Shown: positions 36,991-50,068, counted from the first letter of the stretch. The stretch is 64,000 nucleotides of DNA from Morinoia aosen (GCA_030386875.1 CM059564.1:68715436-68779435), one strand, 5' to 3'. Numbers and translations are program-made. Notes: a model not told the origin generated them from the sequence alone.

Positions 36991-37366
36991 ACTCAGCCAC
37001 TCACTGAGCGGACTCTTCACTCACCAACTCCCTCTCTTGAGGTTGACGAGATGAAGAACGACCTGTACAACTTGATTATAACAATGGAGCGATCTATAAC
37101 AATTTTTTTTACAACATAAAGCCACAAAACTAATTCCAGTACTTCGTCATTCATCTCAGTTACGAAAGATATCTTCTCTGGCTTTAAATGATTTACTCTT
37201 TAGAAGAATCCAGCGAGGTCAATTTAACTATCATATTATTGAGACCTGCAAATACTTATCCAATTGGCAAAACCATACATGCACATGCAGATTTTACTAC
37301 AGTGATAGCAACGTCTGTTTCAGAAGTTATTTTTGAAAAAATGTACAATGTTGCATGCCCTAGCTA

Positions 37367-37612
37367 AACTTCTATCCTGTTGAAAGTGTCAAAACCTGGA
37401 GTAGCTATCATGGCACAGCGAATACCTTCAAAAATCGTCTTGACCATTACTGGATGGGCAATCTCCAGAACTCCCAAACGTTCGTTGAAATTATGCAAGA
37501 AGTGTTCGATGTCCCCCAACAACCAATAGGTTCCTCGCAGCTTGCCTGCAGAGTGCCACGTCTAGTGATGACCGGAAATCATAGAGATATAGAAAAATCA
37601 TTTGATGCGTAG
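37367..37612 (+). pseudogene. Possible C-terminal tail of a LINE reverse transcriptase
   Basis: An 82-codon open stretch includes NTFKNRLDHYW, which resembles the xVNxFKxRLDxxW block near the C-terminus of many non-LTR retrotransposon polymerases. It ends about 50 codons later at a TAG. No upstream polymerase motifs (such as YADD) were found, so at best it is a 5'-truncated copy. Resemblance to one short block is weak evidence. Confidence 0.3.
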
Positions 37613-38339
37613 TTCAAAGGTATTTTTAGAATTCAATTATTTGCCGTACACATTGTTATGTCTCATCCTAAAACAGCGTCAACGTATCACGACAAAAATA
37701 TACACTGTACCTGCTCAGATCTTACTGGCAACTTGCACACTCTTGAGACGATTGCTTCCAGGAATTAATCTAATCCAATTAATCGACAAAGTCCGACGTT
37801 TTCAGTTTAAAAGATAATTTGGCCGTGTTTTCTCGACTAAATGTATTGTAGTATTTTAGGGTACAACCGTAAATATACGCTCACCTTCTTGCAACGAATG
37901 TCTGGTAAAAATGAAAAGAAATTAGCACTGAAACCAGATATCAGTGTAAAATCTGCTAAGTTTGCCTTTGCATTGTCCCGTATTTTGAAACATACCACAC
38001 CCACTAATTATGAGTACACTATGTGTAATGAAAAGTAAGTTTGTATTGTGGTAAAACATCTCTAGAATGTATACAAGCCTATATCTGTGCAGTTATATTC
38101 TTTTGTAGCGTTAATTCTCTACAGCATCACTTGGACGTACATACACGGGTTAATTAAGAGGTCTTTTTTATTTACTAGGAATTCATTTATTACAGCTTTA
38201 AAATATAAATGATGTCCTGTTTCGGCTACGGCAGAATACACTGCTAATTACAAAAATTATTTTTGAATTGGCAATAATTTGAAAAAAATAAATGTTTGGT
38301 CAAGAGGTTAACCTATATTTTCCTTGAAGCGTCAATATT

Positions 38340-38500
38340 TTACAGAAAACAATTGGCTGCACACTTTAAAGGCCTGCTGGTAACTTCTGCCAGCACGCTG
38401 CAGGCAATATTAGCCTGGCATTGCACTGGTACACAGGGTCTGCAGAAAGCATTTGCCTGCACACTTCACTGGCTGGCCTGCTGGCAATATCTGCCTGCAC
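38340..38500. repeat. Short degenerate tandem repeat
   Basis: Three to four diverged copies of a roughly 38-base unit share gcctgcacacttcac and ggcctgctggcaatatct elements. Confidence 0.5.
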
Positions 38501-38889
38501 ATCTAAAGCTGGAGCTCATGAGATCAGAAGTAAATACATCTCTTCGTTTGGAAGTTAATCAACAAGGAGGACAAAAGTAAGAGCAAATGAGATGATAGGC
38601 GCTGAGACAGAGCCCAATGCACTGAGAGAAAACATTAGAAAAAAGAGTCCATGCAAAAATTTGCCCTTCAAAAAGAAGATACAAATAAAATGTATTGAAA
38701 TAGAGTTCATATAGAACGAAGGCTCCAAAAGAATTTTGTATTGTACTTAGTGAGTGGGACAAAAATTGTAGACACAGAAAACAGACACCAAGGAAATGGA
38801 AGAGTATCTTCAAAGGAAGGAAAAGTCGCATGTATAAGGCACCAAACACCAGTGGACAAAACAGTAGGCACAAGGGAAGGAGTTAGCAC

Positions 38890-39240
38890 TCAGCTAGGAC
38901 CAAATAGAAACGCATCCGTTGCCGACGGCCGCAAAGCAGGTGTTTGTGCGGCCTGGTGCTCTGAGGCTCGCCGCAATCTGGCCCTCATCTGCCGCTCCGC
39001 AGTCCGGGAGTCTTTGAAGAGATGAGCAACATCAAAGGGTCGCCTCTTCATGCTTCCATAGCTGATCAACTGACCATCATGATTCGGCCATCATCGTCTC
39101 ATCGCCATTCAATGGGCCTCAACACGCTTAGGTTTCTGCTCTAGCTCCACGCACTGAAGCGGTCCAGCATTAAGCTGGCGACAGCCGTGCGTTGCTCAGA
39201 ATGGACGGCTGGCGTACCGTGATCTTTGTTGTGGCCAGTT
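38890..39240. other. GC-rich non-coding island
   Basis: A marked rise in GC relative to the flanks without a continuous recognisable coding frame; the plus-strand frame ends at 39025 within the island. It could be a regulatory element or a remnant exon; nothing decides. Confidence 0.25.
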
Positions 39241-39644
39241 ACGTAGGCCTGAATATGCGTGCAGGAATATTCTGTTTATTTTATTCTAGACTCAATGATC
39301 AATTGTAATGAAGAACCATCTCTGCATTGATTCATTCTAAAAAAGATGATTACCTGTGTTTATACACTAATTGTATCAATTACAAGAATGTTGACTTCTG
39401 GCTAGTTTTAAAAGTAGCGAGCACCTCAAAAGCAGATTCCTCTTTGTTTATCATCAAAGATCCAGCAAACTTAAGAAAAATAAGCGCAATTGTAGCAATC
39501 GGGAAGTGCAGCGTGTTGTCATTTTTCTATGTGTCATTTTCACTTTAGTTTTCATGGGAAATATTTAAAATCATTTTCGAAGTGTTGTCTTGGCAGCATC
39601 CGGCATACTTGCGTCCAGATCTTGTCTATCCGGAGAGCAAGCAT

Positions 39645-39745
39645 CCGGATATACAAGCAGGTAAGCAGACTGGCAAATAGGTAAGTAGACTGGCACACAA
39701 GGAAGCACACAGGCAAACAAGTGAGAAGACAAGCAAACAGGAAAA
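39645..39745. repeat. About 22-bp tandem repeat, 4-5 units
   Basis: Purine-rich copies of gcaaacaggtaagcagactg with changes in each unit. Confidence 0.7.
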
Positions 39746-42700
39746 CACTCAGTTACAGAGGCATAAGATCAGGAAGCTATAACGCACTGAGCGAAGCACC
39801 TGTTAGTTGCTATCGAAGTCAAGGCGTTCCAGTGACTTTCTTCTCTGCAGCAACAAAACAGCGGCGACCTCCGGCTATCAAAATTAAACATTAAAATCAA
39901 ACTGAAGTTATGCAAAACCTTGAGACGCACACATCGTCTCAGTCTGACCATATTGACGCTGTACAACATACATCAACGCCAAAGTTCACGCGTCTGTAAG
40001 ATGAATTCATGACAACGACTGGTATAAGTTACCAGTTTATGTCCTACTCTGCGTCTCGTCAATACAAACTTCAAATGAGTTTTTTGGCGACCCCACGGGA
40101 TCAGTTCGTTCCTTTATCTGAACGGAAATTTGAAATGTTGTTTTCTCAGCTAGGTGTACGCGACGCAGCGACTAATCAAAACACACGTCTTCTGATATAC
40201 ATCCACAGTTAAAATGCTGAAAGCTGAATTCACTCAGTTTTGAGATGAAATTTTTGAAAGTCGAAAAAATAGCTGTCGAAAGTGTTTGAGTGTGAAATTT
40301 AACCACGCAATATAACGCAATATATAACGCAATATATTCCTTGATAGCATAAGTAAGACAGCTCTAACCATTACTCTTGTTTTGTTGCTTCTATAATAGA
40401 GGGAGCTCATTTCAAGACTTGGTCGACATGATTTTGAATATACTCGTATAATTAACACAACAATTTGGTCTCACTATACATTCAGTCCAGAAACAGAGAA
40501 AAAATTATTTTCAAATACGTGCAAAATAGCATTCTTATTGCTCCAATGAAATTATAGAATTCAATGCCGAGTAATATTGGCGATACCCCGACCTATTCAG
40601 TAATATAAATTAGGTTTCAATCTTACCTGCTGTTATGTTACTAGACAAATGAACCATAAATCAAAATTAAAATAAATGGAAAAAGTGCAGCAAGAGTAAC
40701 GAAGCAAAATATCAGTTCAAAATTATATTTTTCATCGTGAATAACATAAATAAAAATACACAATATTCAAAGTTATTTATAAAACAAAAGACTTCTGATG
40801 AAGAAAAACTTTGACTACATTGTCAAGCTTTGCTTTTTATCTACCTGAAATTTTGGGGTCCATCCCATTGTGTTACACTTTAACCGCATCGTGGGCCATG
40901 TATGGTAGACGGAAACTGTCCCAACCCTTACCATGGACTCTAATTGTTCATGCTAAGATTCTCGCAACCATGGGAAACGAGAGAATTGCAAACAACATTG
41001 AGAATGCTGTCATGATTACAAAATTGCGCACCGAAAACAATCCCTCCATTACATGGCATTAGAAACCAGTGCTTTCACGGACAGGGTCAAGCCTGTATTT
41101 TGGAGACAAGTGTTAAAACAATGTAGTCGTAGGCTCAGCATAACTTCTAAAATTAAAGATTCGCTCAGTCTTAACTAATTGTAAATTGAGAGCACAAGAC
41201 CAGCAAATTATTTTACATGCTTGATTTTAGAATTTATTTCTCTCTTCAGAGGCTGCTCTAGAAGCCCACACTGCTATACTGGTCACAGATACTAGATTGT
41301 TCTTGAATCTTCCTTCTTTGAAAGAGCAGATATTTGTGGTCAATGAATTTTCCAAACCTTTCAAAATCTTCCATTCATTTCACTCCTACAATCAGAATTT
41401 AATTACAATTGGCAGATATTTTTCAGCGAAGAGTTTCTGCTCATGTTGAAGTGATGTTCCTTTGACCTCCTAAATCCCACATCAACCATACTATGTACAC
41501 TAAGTAAATCCTGAACGTATCCCTGAAATCCCTTCAATATTTGCTTTAAAACCTCAAATAAGAATCAATGTCAGACGAGCATTGCCTTAAAGAATTCATT
41601 TAAAAACACCTAGTTTTTGAAAGTGCAACTGACGTTCTTATCTCGCAGTAATTCGAAACTTAAATCTGAATTCAGACATCAAAATCTACAAGGGTTTTGC
41701 GCATTGAGATAAAATTATGTCACATCCTAGCTATCATTTTAATTTGTTCCCTTACAATTCCGCTGGCTCCCACTAGTCTCCCTCGATCACACGTAAATAT
41801 CCACATTTGCATGTCCAAGCTTATTGTTACTCTACATGCATTTGTCATGATCTTCACTCCTCATCGGTAAGCCTCACCTCACATTCACAAAATTGAAGAA
41901 TAGTTATCATTTTCGGCAGCGTGCTACGACCACAGCGCACGTCACGGCTGCCGTGATCTCACCCACCAGCCCACAAGGTGTTCACGCTGTGTGACCACGG
42001 CTCATCCTCCTGCCCGCCTGATGCTATCGCTTCCTGCCTCGCCTCTCACGCCTCCGCCTCCTCGTTTGCCTGAGCCTTTCCGCCTCCACCAAATGAGCGG
42101 AGGAGCATCAGCTAATTTCCAAATTGATTTGTTTTCAGGGTTCCCCTAAGTAGATTAACATAAAAAATCAATGGGATCCACAGAGGAAAGTTTCACATTA
42201 CGTCGAGCAGCTCGGCGCTTGTGGCGCCTTTTACGCAGTTTTCTGCGTTACATTAAGGGCGCCTGCTTTTGATAGGCTAATGAGAAGTTCAACTCGCTCG
42301 TGCTGCGACAAAATTGACTGTGTATCGCAGCTATGTGTTGTGGATGAGGAAACTCTTACATCAAAGATACGTGGTTCCATTTCGTATAGCTTTGCGTTTC
42401 GTTAGCTCAAACTAAAGTTGTGCTCTCGATGGGCTAGATTTGATAGTTCATGGTAAATCTATTTTGGGAAATCAACTAGGTATCATAAATAATAAATACA
42501 TCACAGCTTTACATAGCCAGCAAGTTATATTAATTGCGTTCAGTTATCTCTCCAGCAACTGCTAGCGACCTAAGAGCGCTCTTCTCCTCAGCAGCCGCTG
42601 CAGGTAGGTAAGGATAATTATTGTGAAAATTCCCTCCCGCGCGTCGAAATGTATACAAATTAAAAACTCTTAACCTTCCTTGTGATTCTATTGTGAGAGT

Positions 42701-43937
42701 GATTTTTTTTCAGACATTCATATCCGATATCAGAAACCATGAGAATAATTTTTTTTCTACAGGTATGTTTTTATTTTTCAGATATCTTCTATTTCATTCT
42801 TTTTCAGATATGTTTCAGACTCATTTTTGCAAACCAATGCGAAAATTGGCCTTAGGTACGGAGGTCCCTACACATTTTCACCTTCGAGGTTTGTTGCGTC
42901 GAGTGTGAGTACTCGTAGTTCAGGCGGGAGGTTACAGTACCGAGCAGTTCGCTAACTGAAATTTCAGAGAGCGTCATTAAAACCCAACACTGAGCAATTT
43001 ATTTCAAGTGTTGAACTAAAATCATTCCTTAGTACCTGTGGCTGAAGAACAACCCCATGTCAGAAACCTCTTTTATGTGTGACACGTTACTCAATGATAC
43101 GCTGGTATTTACGTTCATTGTACAGGTATAAATTGGAAGACAAAATCGATTATACGAGTATTTTGCTATTCCTTTTGCTTGGTTAGTCACCGCAGCAGAT
43201 GTTCAGCGGCTGCTGGGCAGGGATGTGGGCGCTAAAACTGCTCAAAGCTTTAAAAGTCAGGGGACCGGCTTCAAATATCGCTTTACAAATTTTAAAATAA
43301 TGAGTGAATTTCTTCCGATATGAAGTTTCACTAACTTTACCATCAACGTTTTAATTGAGTAAATAAACGCCATAAGTATCATCCTCTGAAGGTCTGCAAA
43401 CAATAAATACTCCTTGAAGCTGCTAGAGAATAGAAATGTAAACTCGCTGGCGAATAACTTTGAACCAAATTTTTCATCTAATTCGAACGATTTTATGTTC
43501 TACTCGTACTTTCAGTTTTCTAATATCAAAAGTTTCACCACTTACTGTAATTTAGTAAAAGCAGCATTTAAAGTCCACAGCTTATGAAAACAGAATTGTT
43601 CATGGATCATTTTTTAAGTCATTCAAAGTATCTTAAATTTGTACTCTCATTCAGAAACGTCTGACCTTCCTATAGCAGCAGGGTTGTGCACCAGCTTAAT
43701 TAATTGCACAGAGGCTGGCTGTAGCGCTACTTACATTGGCTTCACAGCGAGTACATGCTCTAAACAAGATGCAAACAGTATAAATATAATTCAAGCAGCA
43801 GTCATCAACACTGCAGCAGAGAGCGTAGCATGCGAGTTCCCCCCTTCGATACCACGAAAAAATAATTGAAAGTTATTCATTCTTTCAATAATGAATAATA
43901 ATAATGAGGGCATCTACGGATGCTTTATTTCCAATTT
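39746..43937. other. Gene-free region with one GC-rich island at 41930-42300
   Basis: No gene recognised. The island at about 41930-42300 contains a run of cct/cgcct-rich sequence, then a homeodomain-like cagctaatttccaaattgat word, then gcgcc repeats. Its frames are short. Confidence 0.35.
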
Positions 43938-44182
43938 CAAGCCTGATACATATCACCTTATACATTGGATTTTCAAATGCCTTATAACTAACGCCAGGAC
44001 GCCATTATGCTTTCCCCCGGTCAAGACCGGTACCCATTTCAGACACCTGGGTAGAGTGGGGTATTGTGCTTGGAATTTTTCCCCTATACCCAACAGAGAA
44101 AATCGCCACCAGCGCCGGGACTCGAACCAGGGTCTGCCTGGACGGAGGCAAGTTCGCTAGTCTCACGGCTACGACGAGCAAC
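43938..44182 (-). mobile_element. tRNA-derived SINE, copy 1
   Basis: On the minus strand the head has a gtagccgtgagactagcgaa A-box region and a perfect B box ggttcgagtcc (44118-44128). The body contains taccggtcttgaccgggg and the tail ends cctggcgttag...atgtatcaggctt. The second copy at 57371-57616 shares head, body and tail order, which defines a family. It is an RNA polymerase III type non-autonomous retroelement by structure. Confidence 0.75.
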
Positions 44183-44745
44183 AACGTAATTGACATCCGC
44201 GCAATTGTTCGAGTATTACAGCAGAGGTTTTGATGCAGTACTCCATGTGTGGTGGTGGTCTTGAAACGGCACTATACATTTAAAAAAGTCAAATAACACT
44301 TACATTAATAAAAGGAAATTCTCAAAAAGGAAAACTTAAGACTATAGTCTGATAAAATTTTGTAACTTGAAGAACTCGTGTAGGGATATTTCGGGAAAAA
44401 TTCAAATCATATTTAATTAAATATATCGTACACTCCCACCATAGAGGATCAACCATGGAATCCTGTGATAAACCTTGAGCAGAAGGATAGCTTCAGTTTA
44501 CTTCGGATGTTATGGTAAGGGGCCTGCGTCACCTCCCCGCAAACTGTCTCTTGTTCTCCTTGTGCTCTCTTTCTCTTCCTCTGTCGTTAATGTTAGTATA
44601 GCGCGCGATATGGTAATAAAACATGTCTTGCAAACTTACTTCCTATTTTTTTGTTCTTAAATATATGAATTCAAACCCTAGACGTAAATTTCCTGAAAAT
44701 GGCTGAACTTTACGGCCAAAAGCTCAAAGAAAGTAAGCACACATA

Positions 44746-45650
44746 CTGTGTGGCCCAGCGAAGTGTGAACTAATAAAAGTTAGATTTTTTCAGTTACATG
44801 AAGGCCAATCAAAACAACTCATGTATCAAGTAAAAAAGAAATGTATTGTCTTTAATAACATCCAATAACTATTGAACATATCCTCCTTTCTCCTTCGAGG
44901 GATTAGACGAGGGATCACCTGATCACACATGGGACGCACAGTTTCGGCGTCAATTTCTGGCCAAGATTTGGTCAGTTTTTGCTTCAGAACTTCCAAACTT
45001 GAGTGGGATACAGCGCAGGAAATCTGCCTTAAGATAGACTTTATCCCAAAGTCCATTGTCTTTAAATCAGGAGAAGATAGCGGCCATGATTCCTTGGGTC
45101 AAAACGACTTGAAATTGTCTTTGCACCAGTCCTGGACCGATCTGGCTGCGTGAGAGGTTGCTCCATCCTGCCGCAGTGTAACTCTTTCATTTTCAGTGAC
45201 TTTTCTCACCCAAGGGACAACTTCATCCTTTAACATTTTCAGCTAAACATGTTGGTTGATTTTGACACCGGCTCGATGAAAATCAAAGGGGTTTTGAGAC
45301 CTGTGGACGTAACCCCTGCCCACACCATTACCGAAGCTGGTTTTTGTCTCCTGAATGAAGTTCGACGTTCAACAGGTGCTGAATCTTGGAGCAGAAGCTG
45401 TATTCCACTCAAAAACTGACCAAATCTTGGGCAGAAATTGACGCCGAAACTGTGCTGCCACGTGTGATAAGGTGATCCCTCGTCTCGGCCAGGTTATCAA
45501 GGAGAAAGGAGGATATGTTGAATAATTCTTGGATGTAATTAAAGACAATGAATTTTTCTTCTATTTGGTACATGAATTGTTTTGATTGGCCTTCATACAA
45601 CTGAAAAAAGTAACTTTTATTTACCCACGCTTCGCTGGGACACCCGGCAT
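44746..45650 (-). mobile_element. Foldback Tc1/mariner element with duplicated 3' end
   Basis: Seen: the first 300 or so bases are the reverse complement of the last 250 or so with scattered differences. Both ends carry the cccagcgaag word next to TA. The centre and left arm encode, on the minus strand, a transposase lacking its N-terminal part: PASVMVWAGV (about 45320-45350), RQDGATSHAARSVQDW (about 45127-45176), WPLSSPDLKTMDF (about 45050-45090) and an IDAETVRPMCDQV C-terminus. The right arm repeats this C-terminus and the 3' end in inverted orientation, where the N-terminal half should be. Stops in the frame make it non-autonomous. Confidence 0.85.
44826..45365 (-). pseudogene. Transposase pseudogene lacking its N-terminal half
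   Basis: The second catalytic acid survives (QDGA) and the SPD region is recognisable although NPMDF reads KTMDF. An internal stop lies after CKDNFKSF. The first catalytic acid region and the DNA-binding helix-turn-helix are absent; the homology stops at about 45365, just before the inverted copy of the 3' end begins at about 45405. Confidence 0.75.
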
Positions 45651-46499
45651 AAGATATTGTGTGGGTTTTATTCATGAATAGTACTGAAAGAAAAATTCGT
45701 AAGCTTTAGTAAAACTCCGAAAATTAGGAAAATTTCAATAAAAATAGCATTGAAAACATTGCTAGATTCTTTATTAAAAACTGCATCGTTTTACTACACT
45801 CAACAAGATATTCGCATAAAAAAAATAATGTTTAGATGTGCGCTTAATTCAGATTGTAGCTTCGACTTATTTTCAATTGCAAAACAATAATGAAGGTTAC
45901 AAGCAAATATTAGGTTTGATTTAGTTTTTGCCATTTTTACTGTATTTACGGCATATTATTTCCAATAATATCAGCGACTGAACTGCAGGAACTTTGTCTT
46001 CTGAAACTTGTGGAGCAGACTGTAGGTAGGAACTCCTATTTTTACTCACGAGTCCAGTGCAGTTCCAGACGCTGAGGATGAACATCATAGCTGTAGTACA
46101 TTTACATACGACGCACTTTCGCTGCCATTAGTCGCTTCTATACTCATTCAACTGTTTTGTGTCTTAAAATTCAGAGGGGAAATTTATGCAGAAAACTATT
46201 ATTGATAATGATTTTACACATGACTTTTTACCTTAGCTTATTGGAGCGTGTTTTTTATGGTTGGTTGGGTGCGATGAGCGTACACGAACTTTTTGTTCTT
46301 AAAATACTGAGATGTAAGTATAAATAATACCTAATTTTCGATGGAAATATTCATTAGCAGTGTATGCAGACACTGACTGATTATTATTTAATATCGTTGA
46401 AAACGTAAGATTAATGTCAGAAGAATCAAATTTAACAATCCTCTGACATTTCCCCCTGTTTGTCGACCTTCGCGATATTACTTTCCCTTGATTACAAAT

Positions 46500-46780
46500 C
46501 TTGCTCATAAATTTCCTGTTAATGCAGAACGAAGTCCTCGCTGCTCCACACCACCCCTCCGTGCCATCCATTCTCCCCTCACCGCGGCAGCCGGAGGGCG
46601 CAGAGGGATTACAGAGAGCGTTGGTGTGCCTGCAATTAGAGGGTCGTCAGTTCCAGTGAGCCGGCCGCTAAAGAGCGGCGTATTGACACCAGTTAGCTGC
46701 CCCTCTGTAATGCGCGGACACGGGAGCCAGCGGAGGAACTCTGATTTGTTGCTGGGGAGAGGGGATTGTGCGCATGGATT
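46500..46780. other. GC-rich island, non-coding by appearance
   Basis: Open on both strands for 100-139 codons in three frames with no recognisable motif, as expected of GC-rich non-coding sequence. It contains gccggccgctaaagagcggc, an imperfect palindrome. A regulatory element is possible but unproven. Confidence 0.25.
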
Positions 46781-47979
46781 GACTGCTGCGTGATGCTCTT
46801 GTGTGAGTTTGAAACTTAATGTTCGAGCACTGCTGATGAAAGTAATGCAGGGATGGATAACAGATGAAGGGAAAAACGACGCCGCACAACCTGGGTTCCT
46901 GGATAGCAGAAAATTAATGTCCATGAAGAATTGACTTCAGTTTGACAGGCATGAAATGAAAGATTTATACTCGCATACAAGTGTACAATCGTGAGGGTAA
47001 AAGTTAACTAATATATAAAATTATGCATGAATTTATATACTCCATATAAAAATAAAGTCCGCACACATTCAAAAAGGTTGCAATTATTAATAGAATAATT
47101 GCCTACCACTGTTCGCATACCACTTGCAGCAGATATTTTCCGTAGAACAAATAAAACAGTTATAGTCAATTTATTTATCATAAGTAATACTTAAATATAT
47201 TCTCACTTAAGGCTACATAGCACGTGACACATTGGAGTATATCATAGCTAATGGAAGTTCAAATATATTCAGCGACTTCAACAGCAATTATCATCAACTC
47301 TAATATAGCATGCACAATTATGTTTAACCTATTACACCTATACCCAGTCGCACTCTAGAATCATCAATAAATGGGTTCGCTTATAATTCGATGCCTAAAT
47401 TTACAACAATACCTAATATGAGTCGAATGAGAACAAGATATTCTAAAAATGCATCGGTCGTACACCGAAACATAGCAATAATTTTCGCTGCTGTCACGTC
47501 TCGAGAGCAGCACAAAGTAACGTAATGAGTAATGGAAAATTGTAAACACCTACGTCGTCAGCTAATTAATGGAAAAATCCTAGAAACAACAAGCACGTAA
47601 TACATTCAATGTCCTGAAAAAACTCTAATCATCTTAGAAAAGAGCATTGGCATCCTGTGAGACGTCACCCATTCATTCTCTCTGATAGCCTGTCGGCATT
47701 ATGTAATTAATCTTCTCCACTTCCGCTAGACTGGATAACTCCATGATGCGGTCATGGAGTTGGAGTACTCAGGTGCAGTTTTGACCTCATTCCCACCAGT
47801 TTTGGTGTGAGCTAGCAGAGCCTGCGCTTTTGTGTTTCGTTAGAGCGTGACTCAAGTGTGTCGTCTTTGTATGGGGCACTAGCATATTACGTTTGTATAT
47901 AACACCAGTGGGTTACGTTTGTATGTGACGCTAGTATACCACATATGCGTATGACAATAGTGTGTTACGTTTATGCGTA

Positions 47980-48761
47980 CACTGGGTGTCTCCCAAAAAT
48001 GTCCTCGACTTTTTAATTGATTATATCTCCGCTTTAAATTAACATATTTTGATTCTCTTTTTTCACAATGTAGTAAATTTCGATTCCTTTTCGAATAATT
48101 TAAGTTTTTGAAAGTCAGTTGAATATCCACTTTGCAATGATCGACTTACTGAAATGGGTAGCAAACTAATTGTTCGAAGGAAAAGTTTTTAATGCAATAT
48201 TTATATTCTTCCTTATTTTGTACTTTTCAAAAAAACAATCAAACAGAAATTTAAAAAAGTAATAAATCATAACCTTAAATAACGTTTAAATGACCAAAGT
48301 AATTTAGTATCCTTCGACATACCCTCCATTTCTCTCTAGGCAAGTATTACTTCTAGCAACCATTGAACGAAGAGTTTTGCGGAATATTTCACTGTTTTCT
48401 TTCAGTTCTTGAATCACTTCTTCAATTCGTTGTCGAAGAATTATTAATGATGGAGGTGATACATACATAGTGGTGTGTAAGATATATCATTGTGAAATTA
48501 TTTCCAAAAGCAGGTATTGAGAAATGAAAAAGAACTCCAGTGTTGTTTTAACAACTTTTCCTTCAAACAATTAGTTTCTCTACCACTTTCAGTAAATCGA
48601 TCATTGCAAAGTGGTTATTCAACCGATTTTCAAAAACTTAAATTATTCGAAAAAGAAACAAAATTTACTACATTTTGAAAAAAGACAATCAAAATATCTT
48701 AGTTTAAAGCGAAGATATGATCAGTTAAAAAGTCGGGGACATTTTTATGGGACACCCGGTA
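47980..48761 (-). mobile_element. Foldback Tc1/mariner element inserted in a tandem array
   Basis: The ends are actgggtgtctcccaaaaat and, in reverse complement, accgggtgtcccataaaaat, each next to TA. The inverted arms run about 230 bases (47980-48210 and 48530-48761). The centre carries only the C-terminus of a transposase on the minus strand. The same architecture is seen at 44746-45650. Confidence 0.88.
48304..48462 (-). pseudogene. C-terminal transposase remnant inside the foldback element
   Basis: An open stretch on the minus strand reads PPSLIILRQRIEEVIQEL, then FRKTLRSMVARSNTCLERNGG, ending GYVEGY and a stop. This matches the tail of IS630/Tc1/mariner transposases, in which a RRCxACIExxGGHFE-like motif closes the protein. 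No catalytic residues are present. Confidence 0.65.
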
Positions 48762-48999
48762 TAACACTAGCGGGTCACATTTGTGCATATGACATCACTA
48801 TGTCAGGTTTAAGTGTGGCACGTTTGAATTGGACATCTGTGAGTTTCTCTTGAATATGACACCACAACAGTGTGTCTTTAATGAATATGATCCTACATTA
48901 GTGTTCCATGTATAAATATGGCACCACACTATAGTGTCACGTTGGATCATGGTTCTAGCCTCGGGTAGAGTCACCGTTGACATCTGTACAAATTAATGC

Positions 49000-49250
49000 A
49001 GCAAAGCTTGCGGAATGAAGGTCAGCTCGGTGTCGACCGCGTAAGGACGGTTCACTGTAATATCAGAGGAGGCGGCTCAGTTTGCCGTATACGAGTGCCC
49101 AAAACTGCGCTACATCACAAAAGGCGTTTGCGCCGGAAGTACCAAGAGCAGCGAAGCAAACATTTTTGCGCAGCGCCGAGGCTGCATGCCGCCGCGTAAA
49201 TGTTGCGCTTATAGTTGTGGCTTTTCTTGATTCCGGACGCAATTTACGAT
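49000..49250. other. GC-rich stretch within the decayed array
   Basis: GC- and CpG-rich sequence between two remnants of the 26-bp array. Frames of 61-85 codons overlap on both strands with no recognisable motif. It may be a separate insertion or a regulatory island. Confidence 0.25.
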
Positions 49251-49664
49251 TGACAACTGTCACCCATTATTATGGAACAAGTGTGTCCCGTTTGAACATG
49301 ACACTAGTGTATCAAGTTTCAGTAGTCACTAGTAAGTGACACTAGTTTGTCACTACGGGGAAGCGTCTCTTCAGAATCACGCTTCCTCTGAGCATGCTGT
49401 TAAATTGCCCACATAATTATATTGTGTTTCCAGACAGCATGGTTTCATGAGTTGATGCTTTTTAAATTATTTTTTTCTGTCATCCCGCCCACCATCTGAT
49501 GATTTTCAAATAATCGTTTTATTTCAGGAATGAATTGCATAGTGAATTTAAGTTCCGATTAAATTTTCGTATTTCGTCAGAGTCGTGCACAAATCTTCCA
49601 TTGGCTGCGAAAATTGATTCGGGGAAATGGTTTATCGCATTCCAGGCAACGTATTCGGAACAAC

Positions 49665-49750
49665 CACAGAACAGTCCCTCATAACAGTCTCCCAGAACAG
49701 TCTCCAAAATCAGTTTCCCAGAATATTCTCCCAAAACCGTCTTCCAGAAG
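49665..49750. repeat. Degenerate outlier of the 15-bp array
   Basis: Five to six diverged copies of cagtctcccagaaca-like units lie about 320 bases left of the main array, separated by unrelated AT-rich sequence. Confidence 0.8.
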
Positions 49751-50068
49751 AAAAAATGAAAAATGTATTTATTTCCAATAAAGTTGAAACATAAAATGCA
49801 TAAGATTGGATTTGAAATGTCTTAACAGAAATATAAGAGCCTTATCTGTAAACGCACATAGGTATTATAATAGCTATGTCAATAGTTGCACAAATGTTTG
49901 AGAGAAAAAACGCTTCTGAAAACGCTTCTGTCATTGCCCGCTTACACTGATAAGTGGGAATATTAGCTTGCGCTTTTGCGATATTAAGGAATAATTTTGA
50001 AAGTTTAATCAGTGGATTAAATTAATGAGACCAAAGTGTTGACGTGGTAGATATTAGGAAACAGATCA

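Larger units (their letters stand above)
47876..49365. repeat. Decayed ~26-bp tandem array split by a transposon
   Basis: Copies of a unit like atgacactagtgtgtcacgt occur at 47876-47979, resume at 48762-48950 after the foldback element, and occur again at 49262-49365 after a 300-base GC-rich stretch. Copies are diverged. The array was evidently present before the transposon entered it. Confidence 0.7.

Noticed and set aside
43180-43290. Possible tRNA-like SINE head around ggcttcaaatatc
   Set aside because: The B box is degenerate and no body or tail of the local SINE family follows.
46505-46924. 139-codon minus-strand frame in a GC-rich island
   Set aside because: Overlapped by a 101-codon plus-strand frame and others; no domain; GC richness explains it.
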